The translations under genes were made by a program, and so were the position numbers. The notes beneath the pieces are model-generated. The model was not told the DNA's origin, made no database searches, and saw nothing but the letters and a program-made list of their open reading frames with translations. A DNA stretch of 64,000 nt. It comes from Pseudorhodobacter wandonensis. Lineage in GTDB: Bacteria > Pseudomonadota > Alphaproteobacteria > Rhodobacterales > Rhodobacteraceae. The stretch lies in the NCBI RefSeq assembly GCF_001202035.1, contig NZ_LGHT01000042.1:87391-151390 (forward strand), in the 5' to 3' direction. Shown here in pieces: positions 34,344 to 44,472 of the stretch (positions are counted from its first letter, which is position 1; the number at the start of each line of letters is the position of its first letter).

Positions 34344-34993
34344 CCATGCTTCCTTTCCCATTGGCCGAAGAACCCGAATTTGCCGACCGCGAGGCGGGCC
34401 GTCTTTTGTTTGCGGGCCCTGTCGATTTCGTCAAAGGCGTAGTAGCAATGTCAGGCATGCCCCCCGCCGACCGGATAGAAGTGTGTTTCGCTGGCCGCTC
34501 AAATGTTGGTAAATCAAGTCTTATCAACGCACTAACTGGTCGCAAGAGCCTTGCGCGCGCCTCTAATACGCCCGGCCGCACACAGGAAATCAACTATTTT
34601 GCTTTGGGTGATGCGCGATACATGGTCGACCTTCCGGGTTACGGTTATGCCGAGGCCCCCGTCGCCATTGTTGCCAAGTGGCAAGCCTTGTTGAAAAGCT
34701 ATCTTTCCGGGCGTCAAACCCTGCGCCGGGCATTTGTTCTGATTGATTCGCGCCATGGCGTTAAAGCCGTCGATCAGGAAATCATGGATTTGCTGGACCG
34801 ATCGGCTGTAACATTTCAAGCTGTGATGACCAAGGCCGATAAGATCAGCAAGGCTGAGCTTGAGAAAAACATCGATCAAACGCGCCAAGCCCTGTCAAAA
34901 CACCCCGCCGCCTTTCCCGAGATTATTGTAACCTCGTCGGAAAAAGGGGTGGGAATTGAAACGCTACGCGCCACCATCGCGACGCTTGCTTAA
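34340..34993 (+). CDS. engB: Ribosome biogenesis GTPase EngB (YihA/YsxC)
   Basis: A 217-residue TRAFAC GTPase. G1 GRSNVGKS (52-59), G2 Thr in NTPGRTQ, G3 DLPGYG (97-102) and G4 TKADK (164-168) are intact. It is needed for 50S assembly. GTG at 34340 overlaps the MOSC stop; ATG at 34346 is an alternative start. Confidence 0.96.
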   Translation: MTMLPFPLAEEPEFADREAGRLLFAGPVDFVKGVVAMSGMPPADRIEVCFAGRSNVGKSSLINALTGRKSLARASNTPGRTQEINYFALGDARYMVDLPGYGYAEAPVAIVAKWQALLKSYLSGRQTLRRAFVLIDSRHGVKAVDQEIMDLLDRSAVTFQAVMTKADKISKAELEKNIDQTRQALSKHPAAFPEIIVTSSEKGVGIETLRATIATLA

Positions 34994-35001
34994 GGTGCTC
35001 G

Positions 35002-35733
35002 CTACACATGTTGCGCGCCGTTGACCTCGATTTCGGTGCCCGAGATATAGCTGGACTGCGGCGAACATAAAAACCAGATCGCATCGGCCACTTCCGAGGG
35101 CTGGCCGAGCCTGCGCAGCGGCAGTTTCTCGACAATTTTGTCGGTGCCGGGGCTTAGGATCGCAGTTTCGACCTCACCCGGCGCAATGGCATTCACGCGG
35201 ACACCCAATGGGCCGAAATCATGCGCCATCTCGCGCGTTAGCGCGGCCAAGGCGGCCTTGGATGTGGCATAGGCGGCCCCTGCAAACGGGTGCACACGTA
35301 CTCCAGCGATCGACGTCACGTTCACAACGGCGCCTTTCGCCGCTGCAAGTTCGGCCTGCAGACCCCGTGCCAGAATGACCGAGGCAAAGAAATTCACATG
35401 GAACACCTGCCCCCAAGTACGCAAATCAGTCTCAAGGGTATTCAGCCGCCGCCCACCCTCGCCCTTGGGTGAAATGCCGGCGTTATTAACCAGCGCATCC
35501 AGCCGCCCGTTAACCTTTTCCTTGATCACTTCAATCGCCGCAACCGTCTTATTGGGGTCAGCCAAATCAATTTGAATGTGATTCTCTTCGCCCCCCGGCC
35601 AAGGGCAGCGCGGGTCAAAGGCCTGTCGCGAGCAGGTCAAAACCCGCCAACCTTCTGCCGAGAACCTCTTGACCGTTGCGTGGCCGATCCCCCGGCTTGC
35701 CCCGGTCAGTACAAGCGTCTTTTGCTCTGACAT
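35002..35733 (-). CDS. Short-chain dehydrogenase/reductase
   Basis: A 243-residue classical SDR. Cofactor motif TGASRGIG (10-17), NNAG (83-86) and the catalytic tetrad N114, S141, Y155, K159 are present, so it should be an active NAD(P)H-dependent oxidoreductase. An Arg right after Ser in GASRGIG favours NADPH. It resembles 3-oxoacyl-ACP-reductase-like SDRs, but the substrate cannot be deduced. It is transcribed leftward, convergent with engB and divergent from argB. Confidence 0.88.
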   Translation of the reverse strand: MSEQKTLVLTGASRGIGHATVKRFSAEGWRVLTCSRQAFDPRCPWPGGEENHIQIDLADPNKTVAAIEVIKEKVNGRLDALVNNAGISPKGEGGRRLNTLETDLRTWGQVFHVNFFASVILARGLQAELAAAKGAVVNVTSIAGVRVHPFAGAAYATSKAALAALTREMAHDFGPLGVRVNAIAPGEVETAILSPGTDKIVEKLPLRRLGQPSEVADAIWFLCSPQSSYISGTEIEVNGAQHV

Positions 35734-35860
35734 GTCAGCCCCTTTTTTGTGAAGTTATGACCCACCCTATGCGAATGTGCAGCAGGCGCAAGTCACCGGC
35801 TTTCCCTTGGCATAGGCGCGTAAAGGCGTTAAAAAAAGGGAATACTAACGGGAAACAAAA

Positions 35861-36760
35861 ATGAAAAAGCAGTTAGCAAATATGCGTGATTCCATTGCCA
35901 CCGCCGCAACCCTGAACGAAGCATTGCCTTATTTGCAGCGCTACTCGGGTGCTATTGTTGTTGTCAAGTTTGGCGGCAACGCCATGGGTGACAGCGAGGC
36001 GATGGAAGAATTCGCCCAAGATATCGTCTTGATGCGGCAAGTCGGGGTTAACCCGGTTGTCGTGCATGGCGGCGGCCCAATGATTAACAACTTGCTGGGC
36101 AAGCTTGGGATCAAATCAGAATTTGTCCGTGGCAAGCGTGTCACCGATGCCGCCACCGTCGAAGTGGTCGAAATGGTGCTGTCAGGCCTTGTGAACAAGC
36201 GCATTGTGCAGGCGATCAATGATGCCGGCGGCCGCGCGGTCGGGATTTCTGGCAAAGACGACGATTTGATGGTTTGCGATTTCGACGACCCCGAGTTGGG
36301 CTTTGTTGGCCGCCCGCGCGATATGCGGGTGCAGGTTCTGCGCGATATGTTCAACGCGGGCATTATCCCGGTGGTCGCACCCGTTGCGCCTGGCGATAAT
36401 GGCGAGACCTTTAACGTAAATGGTGATACCGCGGCAGGCGCAATTGCAGGTGCGTTGAAAGCCGATCGTTTGTTGTTGCTAACCGATGTTTCGGGCGTAA
36501 AAAATGCGGATGGCGAGGTGATTACCCAGCTCAGCCCAGAAGAAGTACGCGATCTGACCGACAAAGGCGTGATTGCCGGCGGGATGATTCCTAAAACCGA
36601 AACGGCGCTGATGGCGATTGAACAAGGCGTGCGCGCGGTGGTTATTCTTGATGGCCGCATCCCGAACGCGTGCTTGCTCGAGCTGTTTACCGACCATGGT
36701 GCTGGGTCACTCATCCGGTCAAGCACGGTCGAGCCACGGGTAAAACCCCGCGAGGAATGA
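35861..36760 (+). CDS. argB: Acetylglutamate kinase
   Basis: A 299-residue amino-acid kinase that phosphorylates N-acetyl-L-glutamate in arginine biosynthesis. Motifs [43 protein letters not shown] and [10 protein letters not shown] are typical. The N-terminal helix ([14 protein letters not shown]) is the kind found in arginine-inhibited hexameric enzymes, so feedback inhibition by arginine is likely. The stop overlaps the start of the ferredoxin gene. Confidence 0.97.
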   Translation: MKKQLANMRDSIATAATLNEALPYLQRYSGAIVVVKFGGNAMGDSEAMEEFAQDIVLMRQVGVNPVVVHGGGPMINNLLGKLGIKSEFVRGKRVTDAATVEVVEMVLSGLVNKRIVQAINDAGGRAVGISGKDDDLMVCDFDDPELGFVGRPRDMRVQVLRDMFNAGIIPVVAPVAPGDNGETFNVNGDTAAGAIAGALKADRLLLLTDVSGVKNADGEVITQLSPEEVRDLTDKGVIAGGMIPKTETALMAIEQGVRAVVILDGRIPNACLLELFTDHGAGSLIRSSTVEPRVKPREE

Positions 36761-37410
36761 TCGACTTATCCGCCATTGAGGCCGCACTTAATCCGCACCA
36801 CCTTGCGGTTATGGGCGGCTTTCATGCAAAAGACGATCCAACCCTGCCCGAAGGTACCCAAACGCTAGTGCTGGTTGGCCCAGCCGAACCCGGGTTCTGG
36901 CCACATCTTTTGGCACAGCCCGAATGGCAAAGTGGCGCAGCCGATCCGATAGATCGATGGTCTCGGCGTGTGATCGGCCAAATTGCCTGCGATTTGCGGG
37001 CCAAAGCACTGTTCCCCTTTGGTGGGCCGCCATGGCACCCGTTTTACCAATGGGCGCTTCGGTCCGGGCGGGCATGGGAAAGCCCCGTGCGCCTGCTCGT
37101 TCATGACCAAATGGGGCTTTTTGCTTCCTATCGAGGGGCCTTGGCGCTGCGCGAAGCGCTTGACCTGCCCGTCACGGGTGCAAGCCCCTGCAGCACCTGT
37201 GCCGACAAACCCTGCCTTACCGCCTGCCCTGTGCAGGCTTTGACTGATGTGGGCTATGATCTGGCCGTTTGTCACAGTTTTCTAGACCGATCCGAGGGCG
37301 GGGATTGTATGAAAAATGGTTGCAACGCGCGTCGTGCTTGCCCAGTGTCCCAAGCCTATGCAAGACTGCCAGAACAGTCGGCATATCACATGGGGCAATT
37401 TCACAAATGA
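36757..37410 (+). CDS. Ferredoxin-like protein with two predicted [4Fe-4S] clusters
   Basis: A 217-residue iron-sulfur protein. A C-terminal ferredoxin-type region has C145-x2-C148-x4-C153-x3-C157 and a second set C172, C184, C189, C195, enough for two cubane clusters. The N-terminal part (about 10-135) resembles the epoxyqueuosine reductase (QueG) layout, but it is much shorter and lacks the full cobalamin-binding domain. The start ATG overlaps the argB stop (ATGA) and the end overlaps the phosphatase start, so the three genes form one transcript. Function unknown; an electron-transfer role is inferred. Confidence 0.8.
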   Translation: MIDLSAIEAALNPHHLAVMGGFHAKDDPTLPEGTQTLVLVGPAEPGFWPHLLAQPEWQSGAADPIDRWSRRVIGQIACDLRAKALFPFGGPPWHPFYQWALRSGRAWESPVRLLVHDQMGLFASYRGALALREALDLPVTGASPCSTCADKPCLTACPVQALTDVGYDLAVCHSFLDRSEGGDCMKNGCNARRACPVSQAYARLPEQSAYHMGQFHK

Positions 37411-37913
37411 GCAAACGTCTAATCCTTACCCGCCACGCCAAATCCAACTGGGATGACCCGCTGACACCCGACCATGATCGACCACTGAATGAGCGCGGCA
37501 CACGCGCCGCCGCCGACTTGGGCCAATGGCTTGCTTCGCGCGGATATGTTCCCGATGAGGTGCTTTGTTCAGATGCGGTGCGCACCCGTGAAACGTTCTC
37601 CGGTATAGCGCCTGTATTGGGTACGGCCCCTCAGCTTGCGTTGAAACCGGCGCTTTATCATGCCGGACCGGACGTTATGCTTGCGGTTCTGCGTCATGCC
37701 AAAGCCGACACCGTGATGATGATTGGCCACAATCCCGGCATTGCCGAGTTCGCACATCGTCTGGTTGCGCACGCCTTGTCTGATCCTGATTTCCAGCGTT
37801 ATCCGACGGGGGCAACGCTGGTAGTTGAGTTCATGATCGAGGATTGGAACGAAGTCACTTATGGAACAGGTGTCACACTGGATTTCATTGTGCCTAACGA
37901 AATCACCGCCTAA
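37407..37913 (+). CDS. SixA-like histidine phosphatase
   Basis: A 168-residue histidine phosphatase superfamily protein with the RHAK catalytic motif (R9-H10), Arg61 region SDAVRTRET and the second His in MMIGHNPG (H108). The size and RHAK motif match the SixA branch, which dephosphorylates phosphohistidine in phosphotransfer proteins. The actual target here is unknown. It is the last gene of the argB unit, overlapping the ferredoxin gene by 4 bases and followed by a terminator. Confidence 0.88.
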   Translation: MSKRLILTRHAKSNWDDPLTPDHDRPLNERGTRAAADLGQWLASRGYVPDEVLCSDAVRTRETFSGIAPVLGTAPQLALKPALYHAGPDVMLAVLRHAKADTVMMIGHNPGIAEFAHRLVAHALSDPDFQRYPTGATLVVEFMIEDWNEVTYGTGVTLDFIVPNEITA

Positions 37914-37931
37914 AGCGCCCCATGCAATAGA

Positions 37932-37960
37932 AAAAAACCCAGCCAACCGGCTGGGTTTTT
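37932..37960. terminator. Bidirectional Rho-independent terminator
   Basis: Stem AAAACCCAGCC / GGCTGGGTTTT with a 4-base loop, an A run on the left and T run on the right, between the phosphatase gene (+) and bztD (-). Confidence 0.93.
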
Positions 37961-37979
37961 GCTTTGCCATGAAAGGCCT

Positions 37980-38771
37980 TTAGTGCCCCAAAATCTGGCT
38001 TAGGAACAGCTTTGTGCGCTCGGATTGCGGGTTATTAAAGAACTCTTCCGGCTCGTTTTGCTCAACAATCTGGCCCTGATCCATAAAGATCACCCGGTTG
38101 GCAACCTGCCGCGCAAAGCCCATTTCATGAGTCACGCACAGCATTGTCATGCCTTCCTCGGCCAACTCAATCATCGTATCAAGCACTTCCTTGATCATCT
38201 CGGGGTCAAGTGCCGATGTTGGTTCATCAAACAGCATGATCCGCGGTTTCATGCACAAAGAGCGCGCAATCGCCACACGCTGCTGCTGCCCGCCCGAAAG
38301 CATGCCAGGGTATTTGTGCGCCTGCTCGGGGATTTTAACCTTGTTCAGGTAATGCATCGCCACTTCCTCGGCCTCTTTCTTTGGGGTCTTGCGAACCCAA
38401 ATCGGTGCCAAGGTCAGGTTTTCCAGAATGGTCAAATGCGGGAACAGGTTAAAGTGCTGGAACACCATCCCCACCTCTGACCGAACTTTGTCGATGTTTT
38501 TCAAGTCTGATGTCAGCTCGGTCCCATCAACGATGATCTGCCCTTGCTGATGCTCTTCCAGCCGGTTGATACAGCGGATCAGCGTCGATTTACCCGACCC
38601 CGAAGGGCCCGCGATAACGATCCGCTCACCTCGGTTAACGGTCAGATCAATGTCGCGCAGCACATGGAAAGTGCCGTACCACTTGTTCATACCCGCGATC
38701 TGAATTGCAACCTCGTCGCTTACCTGCATCTGGCTGCGATCTACTTTACGGTCTGCCATGGTCTCTGACAT
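37980..38771 (-). CDS. bztD: Glutamate/glutamine/aspartate/asparagine ABC transporter ATPase
   Basis: A 263-residue polar amino-acid ABC ATPase. Walker [10 protein letters not shown] (55-63), Q-loop MVFQHFN, signature [14 protein letters not shown], Walker [13 protein letters not shown] and switch His in VTHEMGFAR are intact. It powers the two adjacent permeases. Last gene of bztABCD (aapJQMP-like), 11 bases after bztC. Confidence 0.95.
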   Translation of the reverse strand: MSETMADRKVDRSQMQVSDEVAIQIAGMNKWYGTFHVLRDIDLTVNRGERIVIAGPSGSGKSTLIRCINRLEEHQQGQIIVDGTELTSDLKNIDKVRSEVGMVFQHFNLFPHLTILENLTLAPIWVRKTPKKEAEEVAMHYLNKVKIPEQAHKYPGMLSGGQQQRVAIARSLCMKPRIMLFDEPTSALDPEMIKEVLDTMIELAEEGMTMLCVTHEMGFARQVANRVIFMDQGQIVEQNEPEEFFNNPQSERTKLFLSQILGH

Positions 38772-38782
38772 AGCGGTCTCCC

Positions 38783-40072
38783 TTAACGGTGGTCAGTTTT
38801 CAGCTTGCCTTCAAGGTACTGCGAGTACCGGGACATGCCGAAACAGAAGATGAAGAAACAAAGCGCGATAAAGCCGTACAGCTCCCATACGATGCCGTTC
38901 CAGTTGCTGTCGGCGCGAATGGCGTTTGACAGGCCGATCGGGTCAAGGATGCCGATGAACACGACCAGAGTGGTATCTTTAAACAAGCCGATAAATGTGT
39001 TCACGATACCCGGGATCGAGATTTTCAACGCTTGCGGAAGCAGAATAAGGCGCTGTGATTTCCAGTAATCAAGGCCAAGCGCATCGGCCGCCTCATACTG
39101 GCCACGCGGCAAAGCGGCAAAGCCCCCCCGCACCACCTCGGCCATATAGGCCGCGGCAAACAGCGTCACCATGATGATAACCCGCAGAACGATATCGAAA
39201 TTCGTGCCCGGCGGCAGAAAGTAGTTCAGCAAAAGCGACGCCGTGAACAGCAAGGTAATCAGCGGCACGCCGCGGATAAATTCGATAAAGCCGACGCAGA
39301 TCCATTTCACCAATGGCATGTCTGACTGCCGACCTAGCGCCAGCAAAATCCCCATCGGCAGCGACAAAACAATGCCCGTCACACCGATGATGATTGAAAT
39401 CATGAATCCGCCGAAATCATGCGACTGGATCGCAGGAATCCTAATCGGGACAATGGCCGTCAGCAGCGTGTCCACCGGCCCCGCAAGAAACAGCCACCAG
39501 AAAATCGGTGCAAGCACGGCGCCAATAACGGCAACAAGTGCCGAGATGCGCTGCAACAGCACGAATGCGCCAAAGCCGACAACAAAGCCCAAGAGTGCCG
39601 CAACCGAGTACCAAATCGACCCACCCCAAAGCAGCCAAAAGGCAAGGAAGGGAAAGACTGCTGAAAACCACAGCACCTTACGCGGGACGACCGCAAACAA
39701 AATCGGTGCGACGGCTACAATCATCAACACAAAGGTCAAAACCGGGCGCCAATAGGCCTCTTGTGGGTAAAACCCGAACAACAGCTGGTGCCAACGGTCT
39801 TTGATAACAGCCCAGCAGGCCCCGCTTTCGCCAGCCAAAATCTCGCGGCATTGCGAAAGAGAGTTGGCATTCCAGATCGAGTTTTTGAACCATGGGCCCA
39901 AATGCACAATCAAGAAATAGACGATCAACACGCCAAGCAGTGTCAGCATCGCATTCAGCGGGCTGGAAAACAGGTTTTCACGCAGCCAACGCACCGCCCC
40001 GACCTGACTGGAGGGCGGTGATTTTTGTGGCAACATATTGGTGCGCACGAACGAGATTTTGGTATTGCTCAT
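38783..40072 (-). CDS. bztC: Amino-acid ABC transporter permease BztC/AapM
   Basis: A 429-residue inner-membrane permease. The N-terminal half holds extra hydrophobic segments typical of the Bzt/Aap permeases; the C-terminal half is the HisM-type domain (about 230-420) with the coupling motif [23 protein letters not shown]. It forms a heterodimer with BztB. It begins 1 base after the bztB stop. Confidence 0.94.
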   Translation of the reverse strand: MSNTKISFVRTNMLPQKSPPSSQVGAVRWLRENLFSSPLNAMLTLLGVLIVYFLIVHLGPWFKNSIWNANSLSQCREILAGESGACWAVIKDRWHQLLFGFYPQEAYWRPVLTFVLMIVAVAPILFAVVPRKVLWFSAVFPFLAFWLLWGGSIWYSVAALLGFVVGFGAFVLLQRISALVAVIGAVLAPIFWWLFLAGPVDTLLTAIVPIRIPAIQSHDFGGFMISIIIGVTGIVLSLPMGILLALGRQSDMPLVKWICVGFIEFIRGVPLITLLFTASLLLNYFLPPGTNFDIVLRVIIMVTLFAAAYMAEVVRGGFAALPRGQYEAADALGLDYWKSQRLILLPQALKISIPGIVNTFIGLFKDTTLVVFIGILDPIGLSNAIRADSNWNGIVWELYGFIALCFFIFCFGMSRYSQYLEGKLKTDHR

Positions 40073-40073
40073 C

Positions 40074-41327
40074 TCAACGCTCCTTCAGCTTGACGGAATT
40101 GTTGTAGACGTTCATCGCGCCCGAGATGATCAAGCTGATGATCAAATAGGTCAGCATCAACAGCAACATACATTCCAACTCGCGCCCGGTTTGGTTCAGC
40201 GTGATGCCGCCCAAAGTGGCCCGAAGATCCATATAACCCACCGCAATCGCAAGCGAGGTGTTCTTGGTGATGTTGAGATATTGCGAAATCAACGGCGGGA
40301 TAATCACACGCAACGCTTGCGGCAAGATTACCAGATTCATGGTTTTGCCAGGGCGCAATCCAAGGGCGAATGCTGCCTCGGACTGCCCTTTGGAAATTGC
40401 CAAAATCCCCGCACGCACGTTTTCGGCAATAAAAGCGCCAGTATAGACCGACAACGCCAACCACATTGCGATGAAAGAATTTCGTAAATAGCTGCCGCCG
40501 CTGAAGTTAAAGCCTTTCAGTTCGGGGTATTCCAGATGAAATCCCATCACGATCAGCGCGACCAGCGTCGGCGCAACGATAATCAGAGCCGATTTCCACC
40601 ATGTCACAGGGCGAATACCGGTTGCCTCTTGAACCGCCGCCGCATTGTGCTGCAAGGCACGATAGCCCCAGATGCTGCCCGCAATGATCGCCAGCAAAAC
40701 CAGATAATTCGTGCTGACCTGAACGATTCCCAGATGAATATCACCCAAGCTGCGCGAAAACAGCGGCCCAGGAAGATAAGTGCCACGGTTGGTGATCGCC
40801 ACACTGTCAAAGAACAGCATCGAGGACGTAGCATTCTCACCGCGAAACGCATTCGGTGCAGGTGTAATTTCGGTCAGAACCGCAAAAATGACGATAATCC
40901 ACAGCAAAACCGGTACGTTGCGGAACATCTCTACATAGATCGTCATAATTTTTGAAACGATCCAGTTGTTGGAAAGTCGCAAAACGCCAGCAATGACGCC
41001 GATGACCGTTGCTGTCACGCAGGCCGCAAGGGCCAGAACCAACGTGTTGAGCAAGCCGACGATCCAAGCCCGAGCGTGCGAACTGTCGTTGCTGTAATCA
41101 ACCAGCATTTGGTTGATATCATAACCCGCCCGCGAGCCTAGAAAGCCGAAGTCGATGTCTTTGCCCTTTTGGGCAAGGTTGGACAAGGTGTTGTCCACCA
41201 GCCAGGCAAAACCCGCCATAAATAGAAACAGAAACACGATCTGGATCGTAATCGACCGGTATCGTGTATCATAGATAAGCATGCTCAGCCGAAACGAGCT
41301 GCCCGAAGAATCAGACGTCATTGCCAT
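40074..41327 (-). CDS. bztB: Amino-acid ABC transporter permease BztB/AapQ
   Basis: A 417-residue permease with TM1 near residues 25-45 and a C-terminal HisM-type domain with the coupling motif ENVRAGILAISKGQSEAAFALGL. A periplasmic loop separates the early segments, as in BztB of Rhodobacter. The spacer to bztA contains a strong terminator-like hairpin (41421-41449), so this gene and its downstream partners are probably expressed at a lower level than bztA. Confidence 0.94.
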   Translation of the reverse strand: MAMTSDSSGSSFRLSMLIYDTRYRSITIQIVFLFLFMAGFAWLVDNTLSNLAQKGKDIDFGFLGSRAGYDINQMLVDYSNDSSHARAWIVGLLNTLVLALAACVTATVIGVIAGVLRLSNNWIVSKIMTIYVEMFRNVPVLLWIIVIFAVLTEITPAPNAFRGENATSSMLFFDSVAITNRGTYLPGPLFSRSLGDIHLGIVQVSTNYLVLLAIIAGSIWGYRALQHNAAAVQEATGIRPVTWWKSALIIVAPTLVALIVMGFHLEYPELKGFNFSGGSYLRNSFIAMWLALSVYTGAFIAENVRAGILAISKGQSEAAFALGLRPGKTMNLVILPQALRVIIPPLISQYLNITKNTSLAIAVGYMDLRATLGGITLNQTGRELECMLLLMLTYLIISLIISGAMNVYNNSVKLKER

Positions 41328-41420
41328 TTTCGTTCCCCCTGCATCTGATCTGGCGCTTTTTCGCGCTCTGATGCGGTTCGGGTTTACCCGCGCATCTGTC
41401 AGAATTGCCGAATTTCTTGG

Positions 41421-41449
41421 AAAAAAGGGCGCACCATATGGTGCGCCCT
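41421..41449 (-). terminator. Intercistronic terminator/attenuator between bztA and bztB
   Basis: Palindromic stem GGGCGCACC-ATAT-GGTGCGCCC with a run of six T on the - strand, 15 bases after the bztA stop. Partial termination here would yield excess binding-protein mRNA. Confidence 0.9.
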
Positions 41450-41463
41450 CCTAAAGCCGCACC

Positions 41464-42486
41464 TTACCGGAAGGGCGGGGAATACTGCAAACCACCTTGG
41501 GTCCAAAGCGCGTTCAAGCCACGTGCCAGACCGATTGGGGTAGATTCGCCGATGTTGGCCGCAAAGACTTCGCCGTAGTTGCCGCCAGCGGCAATCGCGC
41601 GCTTGGCCCACTGCTTATCAAGACCAATCATCGCACCCAGATCATCCTCGGACGAACCAAGCATACGGTCGATTTCTGGGTTCGAAGTGCCCTTCGACAG
41701 CTCTTCGATGTTCGCCGAAGTGATGCCCAGCTCTTCTGCAGCAACCAGCGCGTTCAACGTCCAGCGAACGATGTCTGCCCACTGATCATCACCCTGCGCG
41801 ACCAACGGCCCCAGTGGTTCTTTGGAAATGATCTCTGGCAGAACGGCGTGGTTCTCTGGATCTGCGAACGTCGCACGCGTTGCGGCAAGGCCGGACGCAT
41901 CGGTTGTGTACACGTCGCAAGCCCCAGCCAGATACTGCTGCTGTGCTTCAGCGTTGGTTTCGATCGGAACCGGCTCATACTTCATGTTGTTGGCTTTGAA
42001 GTAGTCAGCCAGGTTCAGCTCGGTTGTTGTGCCGGTTTGAATACAAACGGTTGCACCGTCCAATTCTTTTGCCGAGGACACGCCCAATGCTTTGTTAACC
42101 ATAAAGCCCTGACCATCGTAGTAGTTTACGCCGGCAAAGGTGAACTTCAGGTCGGTGTCACGGCTGAATGTCCATGTTGTGTTACGCGCCAGCAGGTCGA
42201 TTTCGCCCGAGGCCAGTGCCGTAAAGCGGGTCTGGCCTGTGGTGGTTACAAACTTAACCTTTTTGGGATCGCCCAAAACGGCTGCGGCAACGGCGCGGCA
42301 AACTGCCACGTCAAAGCCCTGCCATTCGCCAGCGGAATCCGGTGCCGAAAAGCCGTTAACGCCTGTCGACACGCCGCAGTTCAATTCACCGCGCGCCTTG
42401 ACTTCATCCAACACGGTCGCGGATGCCGCACCAGCGACAAGCGTCGCGGCAGCTGTCATCGCGCCAATAAATACGGTTTTCTTCAT
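41464..42486 (-). CDS. bztA: Periplasmic glutamate/glutamine/aspartate/asparagine-binding protein
   Basis: A 340-residue extracellular solute-binding protein family 3. Signal peptide MKKTVFIGAMTAAATLVAGA.. ends near residue 23, then the mature start TVLDEVKARGELNCGVSTGVNGF and the ligand loop QTRFTALASGEIDLLARNTTWT. Start 42486 is preceded by GAGG at a 5-base spacing; an in-frame codon at 42510 has no such site. First and most strongly expressed gene of bztABCD. The 230-base gap before it contains its promoter; no operator was recognised. Confidence 0.95.
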   Translation of the reverse strand: MKKTVFIGAMTAAATLVAGAASATVLDEVKARGELNCGVSTGVNGFSAPDSAGEWQGFDVAVCRAVAAAVLGDPKKVKFVTTTGQTRFTALASGEIDLLARNTTWTFSRDTDLKFTFAGVNYYDGQGFMVNKALGVSSAKELDGATVCIQTGTTTELNLADYFKANNMKYEPVPIETNAEAQQQYLAGACDVYTTDASGLAATRATFADPENHAVLPEIISKEPLGPLVAQGDDQWADIVRWTLNALVAAEELGITSANIEELSKGTSNPEIDRMLGSSEDDLGAMIGLDKQWAKRAIAAGGNYGEVFAANIGESTPIGLARGLNALWTQGGLQYSPPFR

Positions 42487-42721
42487 TATTACCTCTTCCT
42501 GATGTCCCACCCAATTTCAGGTGGATTAGTTGCTCCCTGACCCCGTTACCGGGGTGTTCACTGATTGAGGGATCCCCCCCTCAGCCACTTTCAGTTTCGT
42601 CCGAACCGCTTTGAAAGGTCAAGTCCAACACAGCGTAATACGCAATTATGTGCGATTTCTCTGTTTTAGCTGGCCATTGGTGCAAGAACAAATCATGGCA
42701 CCGTGAATTTTGGCAAGATTG

Positions 42722-43429
42722 TTACCCACACAATTCAAAGAATCGCGCGGCATGTCGAATTCCGTCGCGCTTGAACGCCTCGGATTCGGCAGCTTCTTCG
42801 TCTACGCCCCACAGTTCGATCTGCCAGCTCTCATCAATCCGTGACAGTTCAAACCCCGCATCGACGCCGATCCGCCCGCGCGCTATCGCCAACCCCAACA
42901 CCAAAGACCCTGAAATCGCAACAAGGTCATGGAAGGCCGCCAACTGAAACGGGCTCATTGCATGCACGGCCTGTGCCAGACGTGCTTGGCATTCAATTGG
43001 TTGTTCTACCGGCATTATGCCTTGGGTTGGCGTCAGTTTGGCACTGAATTCTGCCTCGGCCCAATCCAAGAGCGGGTCCCAGGCGGCGCATTGACGGGCC
43101 ACCAATTCCTGCGGCGCCTCGGCGCGATAGCACAATAAATCAGACCCACCATAGGCCGCCAGCATATCGGCTACCGCCGTAAACTGCGGCGTTACCTTAT
43201 CCAGCGCCGAATTGGCTGTACGGGTAAAAGGCATGGTTTCGGGTTTGATTTTTGTCTCTTGCGCTTGCCACTCTGCCGCGACCGCCTCGGCCAAGGCTTG
43301 GCTTGGCACCCAGAATGGGGTTTTGGCTGGCGTTTTCAGCCCGCGCCCATCCAAAGACACGCTAAAGCCTTCGCCACTGGCAACGACTTCGGCTTGTTTC
43401 CAAAACCGCTTTGGGGCCCATCCGCTCAT
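42722..43429 (-). CDS. ATP12 family F1-ATPase assembly chaperone
   Basis: A 235-residue ATP12 protein, the alphaproteobacterial relative of the mitochondrial chaperone for the F1 alpha subunit. Conserved parts are the N-terminal beta region (FSVSLDGRGLKTP, then EAVAAEWQAQE) and helical C-terminal domain (DLLCYRAEAPQELVARQ, WDPLLDWAE, SGSLVLGLAIARG). Its stop overlaps... the neighbouring synthase gene lies upstream with a 4-base overlap (43426-43429), so the two are co-expressed. Confined to alphaproteobacteria and mitochondria. Confidence 0.93.
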   Translation of the reverse strand: MSGWAPKRFWKQAEVVASGEGFSVSLDGRGLKTPAKTPFWVPSQALAEAVAAEWQAQETKIKPETMPFTRTANSALDKVTPQFTAVADMLAAYGGSDLLCYRAEAPQELVARQCAAWDPLLDWAEAEFSAKLTPTQGIMPVEQPIECQARLAQAVHAMSPFQLAAFHDLVAISGSLVLGLAIARGRIGVDAGFELSRIDESWQIELWGVDEEAAESEAFKRDGIRHAARFFELCG

Positions 43430-44472
43430 GCATCGCCTCCGAACGGGTCGGCAGGAACGTCATTGACACCCCAATCCAGCGCTTTCCACGTCCGCTCCAT
43501 ATGGTCGGGCAAGGGTGCGGTAAAGGTCATCATTTTCTTTGTGATCGGGTGCTCGATCGTCAAAGACCGCGCATGGAGGTGCAGCTTTTTGCTGATCTCG
43601 CCGCCGATTGACGCGCCCCAGCCATCGCCTTGGTTTTCACTACCCGAGCCTCCATATTTCCCATCACCAAGAATTGGATGGCCCATTTCAGCCATATGCG
43701 CGCGCAACTGGTGGGTGCGGCCCGTTACAGGCTCTAGCGCCATCCAAGATAGGCGGGTGCCAAGGAACCAAAGCACAAAGAAATCGGTGTGGGCCCGCTT
43801 GGCATCTGGGTAGTCGCCCATTTTGGCGGGGTGAATGCAAACCATCTTTTCGCCTTCGCCACCACGGCCACGCCCGCCCGCCTTCATCAACCCGTATTTG
43901 ATGGACCCTTTGCGCGGATGAGGCACACCGGCCACCGCTGCCCAGTAAATCTTGCGCGTGTTGCGATGGCGCAGCGCCTCGGACAGTGCGCGTGCAACGC
44001 GGTCGGTGCGGGCCAGCATCAAGAGGCCAGAGGTACCTTTGTCCAAGCGATGCACCAACTTGGGTCGGTCTTTATACCCGAATTTCAGCGCCTCGGTCAG
44101 TCCGTCAACATGCCGATCCCCCTGCCCCGAGCCGCCTTGGCTGGGCAGCCCCGGTGGCTTGTTGATGATGATCAGATGCTCATCCTTAAAGATCACACAA
44201 TTCTGGATCATTTTGGTATCAGCGGCCGAAACGCCGTCTTTGACCGGCCGCGACGGCGCATCACCTGTCGGCAAAGGCGGCACACGGATTTCGGCCCCCG
44301 GTGCCACACGGTCCGAGGCCTTGGCCCGCCCACCATTCACCCGCACTTGCCCCGTTCGGCACATCTTTTCAACCGCGCCTTGGGTCAAATGTGGAAAACG
44401 ACGCTTGAACCAACGGTCCAGCCGCTGCTCGCCTTCATCCACAGAAACAGTCAGCAATTTCACATCGCTCAT
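43426..44472 (-). CDS. RluC/RluD family 23S rRNA pseudouridine synthase
   Basis: A 348-residue pseudouridine synthase. N-terminal S4 RNA-binding domain (about 10-70; RLDRWFKRRFPHLTQGAVEKM), then the catalytic domain (about 95-320) with the active-site Asp in HRLDKGTSGLLMLAR and the later GRTHQLRAHMAEMGHPILGD motif. The start at 44472 was set where the S4 domain begins and overlaps the crcB stop (ATGA). RluC specificity (23S positions 955/2504/2580 in E. coli numbering) is the best guess. Confidence 0.92.
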   Translation of the reverse strand: MSDVKLLTVSVDEGEQRLDRWFKRRFPHLTQGAVEKMCRTGQVRVNGGRAKASDRVAPGAEIRVPPLPTGDAPSRPVKDGVSAADTKMIQNCVIFKDEHLIIINKPPGLPSQGGSGQGDRHVDGLTEALKFGYKDRPKLVHRLDKGTSGLLMLARTDRVARALSEALRHRNTRKIYWAAVAGVPHPRKGSIKYGLMKAGGRGRGGEGEKMVCIHPAKMGDYPDAKRAHTDFFVLWFLGTRLSWMALEPVTGRTHQLRAHMAEMGHPILGDGKYGGSGSENQGDGWGASIGGEISKKLHLHARSLTIEHPITKKMMTFTAPLPDHMERTWKALDWGVNDVPADPFGGDA

